Positions 1 to 8,600 of a stretch of DNA of 36,800 nucleotides are shown one piece after another. This stretch comes from Terriglobia bacterium (GTDB lineage Bacteria; Acidobacteriota; Terriglobia; Bryobacterales; Bryobacteraceae), in the NCBI GenBank assembly GCA_020073265.1, contig JAIQFN010000059.1:1-36800 (forward strand). The letters run 5' to 3'. Position numbers and translations under genes: made by a program. The first letter of the stretch is position 1; the number at the start of each line of letters is the position of its first letter. The notes beneath the pieces are model-generated. The model saw only the letters and a list, made by a program, of their open reading frames with translations, was not told where the DNA came from and ran no database searches.

Positions 1-191
1 AGCGAAATGGTCGGCGCCGTGGTGTCCAGCTTCTCCTTGATGTCGTTGTAGCTGGAGCCTTCGTCCAGCATCAGTACGATCTTCATTCGGACGGCCACGC
101 TGGCCGGAAGATTGCGACGCCGCAAATGCGCTTGCAGTTCGCCCCGTTGAGTTGGAGTCAAGGTAATGCGAGAACGCAACGTCATAATCAT
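1..191 (-). CDS. IS630-type transposase, N-terminal part (runs off left edge)
   Basis: The reverse strand opens with ATG at 191 (a second in-frame ATG lies at 185) and stays open to the window edge, giving 63 complete codons. The translation begins MIMTLRSRITLTPTQRGEL and continues with a basic stretch and a helix-turn-helix (around LDEGSSYNDIKEKL). This is the usual N-terminal DNA-binding part of IS630/Tc1-mariner-type transposases. The catalytic DDE region would lie to the left, outside the window, so intactness cannot be judged. No clear ribosome binding site is seen; instead a perfect inverted repeat spans the start codon. Family assignment is by motif memory only. Confidence 0.7.
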   Translation of the reverse strand, partial: MIMTLRSRITLTPTQRGELQAHLRRRNLPASVAVRMKIVLMLDEGSSYNDIKEKLDTTAPTIS

Positions 192-199
192 ATGACGTT
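178..199. promoter_or_regulatory. Perfect 9-bp inverted repeat over the transposase start codon
   Basis: Arms 178-186 and 191-199 are exact reverse complements around a 4-base spacer. Both candidate ATG codons of the transposase (185 and 191) lie within it. It could be an operator, or in mRNA a hairpin hiding the start. The function is inferred. Confidence 0.5.
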
Positions 200-246
200 A
201 CCTGGGCTAGTAAAGAGTACTTAGAGGCAACCCACTAGTTTCGTTT

Positions 247-1275
247 TCATAGCTTGTTCAGCTCCTCGATTCTGTCTCTCAACACTTGCGTGAAGCCTTC
301 CACTTGCGCCGGAGAGTAACCGGCGGCGCGGAAGGCGTCCCGAATCTGATTCATGGAAAGCCGGCTCAACAACTCACCGGTCCAGCGTGCATCGGCGCGC
401 GGAATGCGCTGGCCGATCCAGTGCAACCGCAGCCGGCTGAAAAACTCGTGCGGGTTCACCAGGAACACTACGGGCGGCCGTTTGGGAGTTTCGAAGTCCA
501 CGTATTCGGCAGTCGCTCGCTTGATGAAGCCGGAGGCGCGATACGACTCGAGGTCGCCTTTGGAAATGGCCCGCGGCCGCGCCAGTTGCGTGGTTCCGAA
601 GCTCGCTCCGAGATCGCTGATGTAGTAAATTTGCGCCGGGCGCCCCTGGGCGTCCTGGCATTCGCGAACGCAGTTGTTCTTGTCTTCGAGGTCCCAGTTG
701 TTGATTAGCGCCATGAGCACCCGCAGTGCGTTCAACTCCCGGGTATTTGCGAAGGGATTGTGGCGCCACTTCCAGGCTCCGATCTTTTCGCCATCCTCTT
801 GCTCTCTCTCGAGACGCACATCGTGGAGTGAGCCATCCTCCGCTACGAACGCCTGCCCGCGATGCAGGCGCACCGGCATGTCAGCGGGTCGCAATTGCTC
901 AACGAAGTAGTCTTCGTCCGCCGCATAGCCGGCCGCCCAGACCAGCCGCGTGGCAACTGTTTCCGGGCGCGCTTCGATGCCCAGCTTGATTTTCCATTTA
1001 ACGCCGTCGCCGTCGACCACCGAGAACTTGGGATTGGATCCGTCGAGATCTTCTTTCAGGAATTTGAACTGGCCGTGCGGGTGGTGCTGCTTGCCGCCGG
1101 GACCATAGTACAAGTTGCGGGACGCTATATCCTCCGGATCCTGCCACATTACTGCCGTCTCCGTCTGTGTAGTTTCTACCGTCCGGGCATCGCCCTTTTT
1201 TCCTCCCGCCAGCCAAGGATAGGCGCAGGTGACGAAGGTAAATGCAAACGCTAGGGTGTTCTTGATTCTAGGCAT
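247..1275 (-). CDS. Exported protein of unknown function with kinase-like residues
   Basis: 342 residues when started at the ATG at 1275, chosen because it gives a hydrophobic N-terminus (residues 7-23) like a signal peptide or anchor; the frame is open 40 codons further upstream without a plausible N-terminus. I do not recognise a named family. Visible features are a Lys in a KWKIKLG stretch (about 93-99), a following Glu-rich helix (EARPETVATR), then WDLEDKNN with Asp195 and Asn200, then DLGASFG with Asp221. This order (Lys, Glu, D-x4-N, D-L-G) resembles the catalytic arrangement of protein-kinase-like, PI3/4-kinase-like or Fam20/HipA-like folds, but this is inference. It is divergent from the ABC exporter. 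A secreted structural protein is the alternative. Confidence 0.55.
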   Translation of the reverse strand: MPRIKNTLAFAFTFVTCAYPWLAGGKKGDARTVETTQTETAVMWQDPEDIASRNLYYGPGGKQHHPHGQFKFLKEDLDGSNPKFSVVDGDGVKWKIKLGIEARPETVATRLVWAAGYAADEDYFVEQLRPADMPVRLHRGQAFVAEDGSLHDVRLEREQEDGEKIGAWKWRHNPFANTRELNALRVLMALINNWDLEDKNNCVRECQDAQGRPAQIYYISDLGASFGTTQLARPRAISKGDLESYRASGFIKRATAEYVDFETPKRPPVVFLVNPHEFFSRLRLHWIGQRIPRADARWTGELLSRLSMNQIRDAFRAAGYSPAQVEGFTQVLRDRIEELNKL

Positions 1276-1385
1276 AGGCGCGCGGCTTGGAATGCCGCCA
1301 GCCCGAAAGCTGCAAGATGGATGCCAAGTTGCAGCCAGGTCACACGGTCGCGGTATTTCGCGGCAGAGCGTTGGTGTGCGCCGAG

Positions 1386-3191
1386 ATGAAAACACGCCTG
1401 CCTGGCCCGGACAAGACGAATCGAACCAACATCACCGATCTGCTGAAGCCTCACTCCAAGGCCATTGCGGCAGGGATCGCCGCGGTGATCGGGGAAGGCA
1501 TAGCGAACCTGCTGGAGCCTTGGCCGTTGAAGATCGTTCTTGACAACGTGTTGAGATCGCGGCCGATTCACGGGTGGTTGAACCGGATGATCCTGTCCAC
1601 CGCCGGCGCCAACAAACTTTCCATTCTGGAGTTCGCCACCATGGCGGTGCTGATCATCGCCGTCGTCGGCGCGGCCTGCTCGTACATCGAGAAATTCGTC
1701 ACCACCAGCACCGGCCAGTGGGTGATGCACGATTTGCGAAGGGCCCTGTACGCGCACATTCAGAAGCTGTCGCTCACCTATCACGATCAGAAGCAGACCG
1801 GGGATCTCATCAGCCGCGTCACCAGCGACATCGACGCGATTCAAAGCTTCATCACTTCCGGCTTGCTCGGCGCGCTGGTCAACAGCCTGACGCTCGTGGG
1901 CATGGTGGGTGTGATGCTCTACATCAACTGGCGCTTCACGTTGATCGCACTTTCGGTTGCGCCGCCGCTCTTTCTAGTGGTCTATACCTTCACGCGCCGC
2001 ATCAAGAAGGCAGCGCGCGAGATGCGAAAGAAAGAAGGCGAGATCGTATCGGTGATTCAAGAGGTGCTTTCCTCCATTCGCGTCGTCAAAGCCTTCGCGC
2101 GGGAGGACTACGAACAGCGCCGCCTGGAAGAGGAGAGCCTGGAAGGCATCGAAATCGCGATGCGGGCGCGCAGCCTGAAGGCCAGGCTGGCTCCTCTGGT
2201 TGAGATCATCGTGGCGGCCGGCACCTGCCTGGTGCTGTGGTTCGGAGCGCGCATGGCGCTGTCCGGAAGCCTGTCGGCCGGATCACTGGTGGTGTTCATT
2301 CTGTACCTGGGCAAGATGTACAAGCCCATGCAGGAACTCTCCAAAATGACGGACACCTACTCGAAAGCCGCCGTTGGGTACGAACGGATTCAAGAGGTTT
2401 TGAATACCCACGGAGAGGTGAAGGATCTTCCGGGTGCGCGTCTGGCGCCGGCTCTAAAGGGACGCATCCAATTCCAGAGGGTGAACTTCAGCTACCGGGC
2501 GGGAACGCAGGTGCTGCGGGACGTCAGTTTCGAGATCGAGCCGGGCCAGGTGGCGGCGCTGGTGGGACCCACGGGGGCCGGAAAAACCACCATCATCAGC
2601 CTGATTCCCCGCTTCTACGATCCGGACTCGGGACGAGTGAAGATCGACGGCTACGACGTGCGGACCTTCAAACAGAAGTCGCTGCGGCAACAGATCAGTT
2701 TCGTGCTGCAGGACACGCTGCTGTTTCATGCACCGGTTTGGAACAACATCGCTTACGGGAAGCCGAACGCAAGCCGGTCCGAGATTCTGCGCGCCGCGGC
2801 CCTGGCGAACGCTCACGAGTTCATTGACAAGATGCCGGACGGCTACGACACCATGATTGGCGAGCGGGGTGTGACGTTGTCCGGCGGGCAGCGCCAGCGC
2901 ATCGCCATCGCGCGCGCCATCATCCGCGGTAGCCCCATCCTGATTCTGGACGAGCCCGGCTCGGGACTTGACGCGGGCACCGAAAAGCTGGTCTTCGAGG
3001 CATTGGATCGTCTGATGGAGGGAAAGACTTCGATCGTGATTGCACACCGCCTGGCCACGATTCAGCGCGCCGATATCATCCTGGTGATCAAGGATGGCGC
3101 CATCGTCGAAAGGGGCCAACATGAGGAACTGTTGAAGTCCCGCGGTGTCTATTCGGATCTGTACGAATTGCAAGTGACAGCGCAAGCCTAG
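1386..3191 (+). CDS. ABC exporter, fused membrane and ATPase domains (MsbA-like)
   Basis: 601 residues from the ATG at 1386. An upstream in-frame ATG at 1317 is possible, but the chosen start fits the usual 580-600 residue length and leaves about 110 bases to the divergent gene. Residues about 15-330 form a six-helix transmembrane domain with the cytoplasmic coupling segments of type IV exporters. The ATPase domain carries Walker A GPTGAGKTT (394-402), Q-loop Gln442, signature LSGGQ (498-502), Walker B ILILDE (518-523) and switch His554. All catalytic residues are present; the D-loop region reads DEPGSGLD where DEPTSALD is more common. As a half-transporter it should act as a homodimer in the inner membrane. 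The substrate (lipid, peptide or drug) cannot be told. The PLD-like gene follows after 18 bases. Confidence 0.9.
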   Translation: MKTRLPGPDKTNRTNITDLLKPHSKAIAAGIAAVIGEGIANLLEPWPLKIVLDNVLRSRPIHGWLNRMILSTAGANKLSILEFATMAVLIIAVVGAACSYIEKFVTTSTGQWVMHDLRRALYAHIQKLSLTYHDQKQTGDLISRVTSDIDAIQSFITSGLLGALVNSLTLVGMVGVMLYINWRFTLIALSVAPPLFLVVYTFTRRIKKAAREMRKKEGEIVSVIQEVLSSIRVVKAFAREDYEQRRLEEESLEGIEIAMRARSLKARLAPLVEIIVAAGTCLVLWFGARMALSGSLSAGSLVVFILYLGKMYKPMQELSKMTDTYSKAAVGYERIQEVLNTHGEVKDLPGARLAPALKGRIQFQRVNFSYRAGTQVLRDVSFEIEPGQVAALVGPTGAGKTTIISLIPRFYDPDSGRVKIDGYDVRTFKQKSLRQQISFVLQDTLLFHAPVWNNIAYGKPNASRSEILRAAALANAHEFIDKMPDGYDTMIGERGVTLSGGQRQRIAIARAIIRGSPILILDEPGSGLDAGTEKLVFEALDRLMEGKTSIVIAHRLATIQRADIILVIKDGAIVERGQHEELLKSRGVYSDLYELQVTAQA

Positions 3192-3209
3192 GAGGTTGCG
3201 GAAGCACTC

Positions 3210-4394
3210 ATGAAACTGCTGGTTCAACCAGGCGACGGACCCACGCCGGTGGTCAAGGGCATCCATAGCGCCAAGAGCAGCATCGAGATCGTGATCTTCC
3301 GGTTCGATCAGAGCGAGATCGAGCGGGCTCTGGCTCACGCCGTGAAGCGGGGCGTTTTTGTCCACGCGCTGATCGCTCACCTCAACCGGTCCGGTGAGGA
3401 TGGACTGAGAGATCTGGAGATGCGGTTGCTCGCGGCGGGCGTGAACGTGGCGCGCACCGCGAGCGATCTGGCTCGCTATCACGGCAAGCTGATGATCGTC
3501 GACCGGCGCGAACTGTATCTGCTAGCCTTCAACTTCACCTATCTGGATATAGAACGCAGCCGCAGCTTCGGTGTCATCACCACCAACGCCAGGCTGGTGC
3601 ACGAGGCGGGAAGGTTGTTCGAAGCCGACACCAAACGCCTGTATTACGAATCGGGTCTTTCCAGCCTGGTAGTCAGTCCGGTGAATGCGCGGAAGCAGCT
3701 CTCCGCGTTTATCAAAGGCGCGCGGAAGGAACTTCTGATTTACGATCCTACCATCAGCGATCCCGCCATGATCCGACTGCTCGAGGAAAGGTCCAAGGCC
3801 GGCGTCGAGATCAAGATAATCGGCCGGTTAACGCGCAAGCGCCCCACGCTGAGCGTCGGCAAGCTGTCGCGGATGAGACTGCACGCGCGCACCATGATCC
3901 GCGACGGCGGGTACGCGTTCATCGGAAGCCAAAGCCTGCGAGAGGAGGAGTTGGATGGGCGCAGGGAAGTCGGCATCATTTTCCGCGACCGCAAGGCCGT
4001 CAGCCGCCTGGTCAAGACGTTTCAAGAGGACTGGGAAGCCGCCCGGCAATTCGCCGAGCAGGAGGACCAGGATGTATCGGCGCGGGCAGCCAGGGTGGCC
4101 AGGAAAGTCGCCAAGGCAGTGACCAAGGACATGCTTCCGGTGGCGCCCGTGCTGGAGACGATCATCAAGGAAGTGGCGGGCAAGAAGACCTCCGTGGACC
4201 TGAACGCGCAAGAAGTGGAGGAAAGCGTGAAGGACGCCATAAAAGAAGCGGTGAAGGACGTCGTCAAGGACGTTGTCGAGGACGTCGTGGAACAGAATGA
4301 GGAAGCGAAGGCGGAATTGACGGGAGTTTCCGGGAACGGCCGATCACGGGAGAGGGCGTCAGCACCGTCGAGGGATAACGGGCGGGGCAGATAG
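3210..4394 (+). CDS. Phospholipase D-like protein with long charged tail
   Basis: 394 residues, preceded by a good ribosome site (aggagg, 3191-3196) and placed 18 bases after the exporter, so probably co-transcribed. Two PLD-type half-domains are visible. The first HKD motif is intact (H91-x-K93-x4-D98 in YHGKLMIVD). The second reads H225-x-R227-x4-D232 and is followed by GGYAFIGSQS, so its Lys is replaced by Arg. The family (cardiolipin synthases, phosphodiesterases, nucleases) uses both His residues, and both are kept. No signal peptide is seen. Residues about 290-394 form a charged tail with amphipathic repeats (VKDAIKEAVKDVVKDVVEDV), likely helical and possibly membrane-associating or coiled. 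Phospholipid or polyphosphate-diester chemistry is likely; the substrate is unknown. Confidence 0.8.
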   Translation: MKLLVQPGDGPTPVVKGIHSAKSSIEIVIFRFDQSEIERALAHAVKRGVFVHALIAHLNRSGEDGLRDLEMRLLAAGVNVARTASDLARYHGKLMIVDRRELYLLAFNFTYLDIERSRSFGVITTNARLVHEAGRLFEADTKRLYYESGLSSLVVSPVNARKQLSAFIKGARKELLIYDPTISDPAMIRLLEERSKAGVEIKIIGRLTRKRPTLSVGKLSRMRLHARTMIRDGGYAFIGSQSLREEELDGRREVGIIFRDRKAVSRLVKTFQEDWEAARQFAEQEDQDVSARAARVARKVAKAVTKDMLPVAPVLETIIKEVAGKKTSVDLNAQEVEESVKDAIKEAVKDVVKDVVEDVVEQNEEAKAELTGVSGNGRSRERASAPSRDNGRGR

Positions 4395-4445
4395 CCAGGT
4401 TCTAAACCAAGGGTCACTGCGTCCGAGCGCGTCTCCGCCGACTGC

Positions 4446-4943
4446 CTATCGCTTGCGCCTGGTGCCGCCCGCTTCGGCGCCGCGGATCCGCAAGTACCGG
4501 TAGTAGCCACTGCGTGCGACGCGCGCGAGTTCACACATCGTCTCCACGCTCAATCCGCCTTGCCGCTGCATGGCTGCTTCGATGGCTTGGAAGACGCCGT
4601 CGCGCCAATCGCGCTGCTCTTGTGCAACTTCTCGACTCGCGGCGAGGCATGCCTGAAGAAACTCGATGACCAGTTGCTGGCGCGCGACGGTCCGCTCGAG
4701 TTCGGAGACCGGCGGTGGAGCGCTGACGGCGGCGGTCCCGGCTTTGCGCGGACGCCCCCGCTCACGCAGGTTGGTTTCGCCCCCCTCATTCACCCGGCGC
4801 ATCCACTCATAGAGGAGCTTGCGATGGATGCCGAGTTCCTTTGACAGAGCGGGGACTCTCTCGCCGTCGAGGATTCGCCGCACCACTTGCATGCGGAACT
4901 CGCGGCTATAGACGCGCATTTCCCGCGGACCAGTCGTCGTCAT
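4446..4943 (-). pseudogene. IS3-like transposase remnant (OrfA plus first residues of OrfB)
   Basis: 165 residues. Residues about 9-65 are a helix-turn-helix of the IS3 OrfA type (YSREFRMQVVRRILDGERV, then a recognition helix around LGIHRKLLYEW), followed by a Glu/Arg-rich linker likely to form a coiled coil. The last 30 residues (LSVETMCELARVARSGYYRY) match the beginning of IS3 OrfB integrase proteins, but the frame then stops at a TAG (4446-4448). Only 51 bases separate it from the phospholipase D-like gene, so the whole catalytic DDE domain is missing. I read it as a decayed insertion-sequence fragment. Alternatively it is a stand-alone DNA-binding protein of transposase origin. No confident terminal inverted repeats were found. 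Confidence 0.65.
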
Positions 4944-5165
4944 CGATCAAGGCTCTCATGGCCTTCCTCCTCACAAATCAAGCAGGACCGTGGAGACCCA
5001 TCGCCGGCCATGGCGCGGCCAAGGAAATGCGAAGGAAGACAACTCTCCCACCGGCTCTAAACTTACATGCGGATTCCGCGCTTGGATTTGTACGAACGCC
5101 CTAGGTCCAGCTAGCGGTGTGGTACTGAAGGCCGCAGAAATTATCTCCTAGATCCTGAGTCAGAA

Positions 5166-5236
5166 CCCCGCTCCGGGGAAGTGTCACGGTTTTGACTGTC
5201 TCGCCCGGACGCAAAGTCCGGCGCGCGGAGTGACAC
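5166..5236 (+). ncRNA. Nested hairpin element, candidate structured RNA
   Basis: Three perfect stems are visible. The first is a 5-bp stem 5166-5170/5174-5178. The second is an outer 7-bp stem 5181-5187/5230-5236. The third, enclosed by the outer stem, is a 6-bp stem 5205-5210/5216-5221 with loop GCAAA. The string GGACGCAAAG recalls the c-di-GMP-I riboswitch core, but the rest of that consensus is absent. It lies upstream of the promoter at 5430, so it would need its own transcript. Strand and function are uncertain. Confidence 0.3.
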
Positions 5237-5429
5237 GGACATCCACGCTCCAGCGCGCGAGTCTGGCGATCGTGAATTTCAAGCCAGAAGGCAGCGTTTT
5301 GTCCTCTGGGCCGCGTCGTGGATAACGGTTATTTATGTATCTAGGTACTTCTCTGACGGCCGATCCGGCTAGTGTGTTTCACTACTCAGTCGCGATTTTT
5401 CAGCCGCTCTTCGCTTCAACCATCGATTG

Positions 5430-5458
5430 TTGACAGAGTTGCGCGCTCCGCTTAACAT
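5430..5458 (+). promoter_or_regulatory. Sigma70-type promoter for the giant secreted protein
   Basis: TTGACA (5430-5435), a 17-base spacer, then TAACAT (5453-5458). The -35 is a full consensus match and the -10 matches four of six. Transcription would begin near 5465, giving a leader of about 205 bases before the ATG at 5670. Confidence 0.6.
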
Positions 5459-5469
5459 CGAGGAGCTTG

Positions 5470-5628
5470 ATGTTTCATAGAGAGAAATTGGCGATATACG
5501 ACTTTGGTAATACCAATATGCTTTCATTAAACGAAAAAAGAAGACTTCTACTACTGGATCAGTTCGTCACGGATGCAGGCTCTTCCGATTCGGGCGACGC
5601 AGCCGCTTCAAGAACTGACTGCTCGTAA
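5470..5628 (+). CDS. Possible 52-residue small protein or leader peptide
   Basis: ATG at 5470 with AGGAG at 5461-5465 (4-base spacing) opens a frame of 52 codons to a TAA at 5626-5628. The product starts MFHREKLAIYDFGNTNMLS and has a basic-hydrophobic middle (KRRLLLLDQF) and a Ser/Asp-rich end. It uses codons rare in the neighbours (AGA, CTA, ATA, TTA). It sits in the leader of the giant gene, 41 bases before that start. Against it, the predicted transcription start from 5430-5458 falls on or after its ribosome site, so it would need another start. I do not recognise the product; it may be chance. Confidence 0.3.
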   Translation: MFHREKLAIYDFGNTNMLSLNEKRRLLLLDQFVTDAGSSDSGDAAASRTDCS

Positions 5629-5669
5629 GAGCCCAACCGGGCAGAACACCAAAAGGAGAATCCAATCAA

Positions 5670-8600
5670 ATGAACGCTCGAACTGTGCGCGGTTTCAGAT
5701 TGCCGATCAGCCGAGTTGTGCTTGCCCTGCTCGCAGCCTCAACATTGTTTGCCGATACCGCCGTCACTTTTCAAAATGGCGTGAATGGGTACTCGGGCGC
5801 CAAGGACATCTCGATCAACACTCAATATTCCCAGTACAACGGCGGCAATGGAACCCAATGGCGCGGCGACCCGGAACTGGGCTGCTACACCACCACGGGG
5901 GCCGGCTCCTACACGGTCAGGTATCTTTTGAAGTTCGGAGGCCTCTCATTCCCCGCCGGATCGAGGGTGGTTTCGGCCGCGCTCACGATCTCGCTCGATT
6001 CCTGGAACGATGGCAGCGGAAACATAACTGGATTCTACTTGAATAACGCCTGGAATGCCGGTTCAAACAGACTTGGCTGGCTGCATCGGGACGACTCCCA
6101 TGACTGGGCCGGCGCGGGAGCTTCTGCCGCTGGAGTCGACACAGTGGCTGGAAAGAGTTTCCGGATTCCACCGCTTCGACCTGTCGGGGCGCAGGCCGTG
6201 ACGATTCCGCTGGATCCGAGCCAGGTTCAATCCTGGATCGACTCTGCCGCCGCCAACCAGGGGATCATGCTGGTCAACAACAATCCCGGGGAAATTATCC
6301 GGCCAGTGAGTACGGTTGGCAAGCTGAAGATGCGGCCGCTGTTGACGATCGTCATCGCGGGTGCACCGACGGTTCAGGTCGGCGTTTCTCCGGCAACCAT
6401 AACACTGCAGCCCGGGAAAACACAGCCGTTCACCGCCACCGTGACGGGCAGTTCCAACACCGCCGTGACATGGACGGCGACCGGTGGAACCATCACCAGC
6501 GGTGGTGTGTTCACAGCCGGATCGACGGCCGGTAATTTCACCGTCACTGCAACTTCGGCCGCCGATGCGACCAAAGCTGCTTCGGCCAACGTGACCATTC
6601 AGCCCGCACCTGTAGTCAGCGTCTCGATCTCACCAACCAGCGCCACGCTGCAGTCCGGGAAGACGCAACCGTTCACTGCCACCGTGACTGGCAGTTCCAA
6701 CACCTCGGTGACGTGGACGGCGACTGGTGGAACCATCACCAGCGGTGGTGTGTTCACAGCCGGATCGACGGCCGGCAGCAACTTCACCGTCACTGCGACG
6801 TCGGCCGCCGATTCGACGAAAGCTGCTTCGGCAAAAGTAACCATTCAACCCGCACCCGTAGTCAGCGTCTCGATCTCACCAACCAGCGCCACGCTGCAGC
6901 CCGGCAAGACGCAACCGTTCACCGCCACCGTGACGGGCAGTTCCAACACGGCCGTGACGTGGACGGCGAGCGGTGGAACCATCACCAGCGGTGGCCTGTT
7001 AACGGCTGGATCGACGGCCGGCAGCAACTTCACTGTCACTGCGACGTCGGCCGCCGATACGACCAAAGCTGCTTCGGCCAACGTGACCATTCAACCCGCA
7101 CCCCTAGTCGCGGTCACGATCTCACCAACCAGCGCCACGCTGCAGCCCGGCAAGACGCAACCGTTCACCGCCACCGTGACGGGCAGTTCCAACACCTCGG
7201 TCACGTGGACGGCGACCGGTGGAACCATCACCAGCGGTGGCCTTTTCACGGCTGGGTCGACGGCCGGCAGTAATTTCACGGTCACTGCAACTTCGGTCGC
7301 CGATTCGACGAAAGCCGCTTCGGCCAATGTGACCATTCAGCCGGCGCCTGTAGTCAGCGTCTCGATCTCACCAACCAGCGCCACTCTGCAGCCCGGGAAG
7401 ACGCAGCCGTTCACCGCCACCGTGACTGGCAGTTCCAATACCGCCGTGACGTGGACCGCAACTGGAGGCACCATTTCGTCGTCGGGTCTTTATACGGCAG
7501 GCCAGAGCACCGGCAACTTCTCGGTCACCGCGACTTCCGTGGCGGACACGAGCAAGAGCGCAACAGTCGCGGTCGGCGTCCAAACCGGACAGAGCCTCCC
7601 GCCCGTGCCTCGTCAGGATGATGGAGCCTACGTAGTGATTCAGAGTCCCGTCTCCGGCATGCATTTCACCGCTCCCGCGATGATTCGCATTTACGCCGAT
7701 CCATTCGACATCGGCGCGCCGGATCCTGACGCCCTCACGGTCAACTTCCTCATGAACGGGCAATCCGTCGGCACGTTTACCGGAAACGGGGCGCAGAACG
7801 GATACTTCGCGCTGACCGTGAATAACCTGGCTGCCGGGACGTACGCGATAACGGCTCAAATCACCACGACGCAGAGCCACATTGTGACCAGCGCACCCGT
7901 GACGGTCTTCGTCGACAATCCGCTGGCGTCGTCCGGGCCAGTCTTCAACTTGACCTCGGACTTCGTCCTGTCCGGATCGCAGAGCACCACCTTCGCGGGA
8001 ACCGCGAGCAATCACTGCGCGATCAATGGGAACGGCTTCCAGATTCGTTCCGCGGCCGGATTCACCGGTTCCTTGAACATCAGCTACTGCGATATCCGCG
8101 GCTTGGGCACGGCCACCAATCCTGGCATCGATGTCACCGTCAACGGTTCGGGTTCCGTTCAGTTGACCGGCAACGTGTTCGATACGTTCGGAACCGTCTC
8201 CATCGGAGCGAACGACCAGGCTCAGGCAGCAGTCCGCAACAACGAGTTCCGCGAAAACACTCTCGTGCCCGTTACGTCTCTTCCCACGGAGTACTCTTCA
8301 CAGACTCTCCCGGTCTTCCGCGCCACGGGCAACTCCTCGGCGCAAAAATTCTTCCAAGGAAATAACGTCGGCCTGTCTACCGTCGTATTCGATAGCACGC
8401 GGAATTGGCTGATCGGCGGCGGCACCGATGCGGAGAGCAATGTTCTGATGGGCGTGCGCTGCGGGTTCACGATCAACGGATCGTCGAACATGGTGCTGCG
8501 CGGCAATTACAGCCAGCACAATTATCCGCACCGCATGTCACAAGGCCTGAATTTCGAGCTACAGGGCGATGGGTTCCTGGCGGAACACAACGTCATCCGC

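Larger units (their letters stand above)
4944..5469. other. Intergenic region with hairpins and a promoter
   Basis: 526 bases without a convincing gene, lying between the divergent transposase remnant and the giant secreted protein. It holds a nested hairpin element (5166-5236) and a sigma70-type promoter (5430-5458). From about 5320 onward the sequence is AT-richer than the flanking genes. The 4944-5100 part may be insertion-sequence flank, but I could not identify an end repeat. Confidence 0.5.

Noticed and set aside
4022-4534. Reverse-strand 170-residue frame, possible OrfB remainder
   Set aside because: It is the antisense of the phospholipase D-like gene and shows no integrase motifs.
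5166-5236. c-di-GMP-I (GEMM) riboswitch
   Set aside because: Only the GGACGCAAAG string matches. The upstream GCAAACC segment and the GNRA-loop hairpin are missing, and here the string forms a simple hairpin loop.
6374-7336. Reverse-strand open frames of about 81 residues repeated every 246 bases
   Set aside because: They mirror the Ig repeats of the giant gene and come from its base composition, with no start signals.
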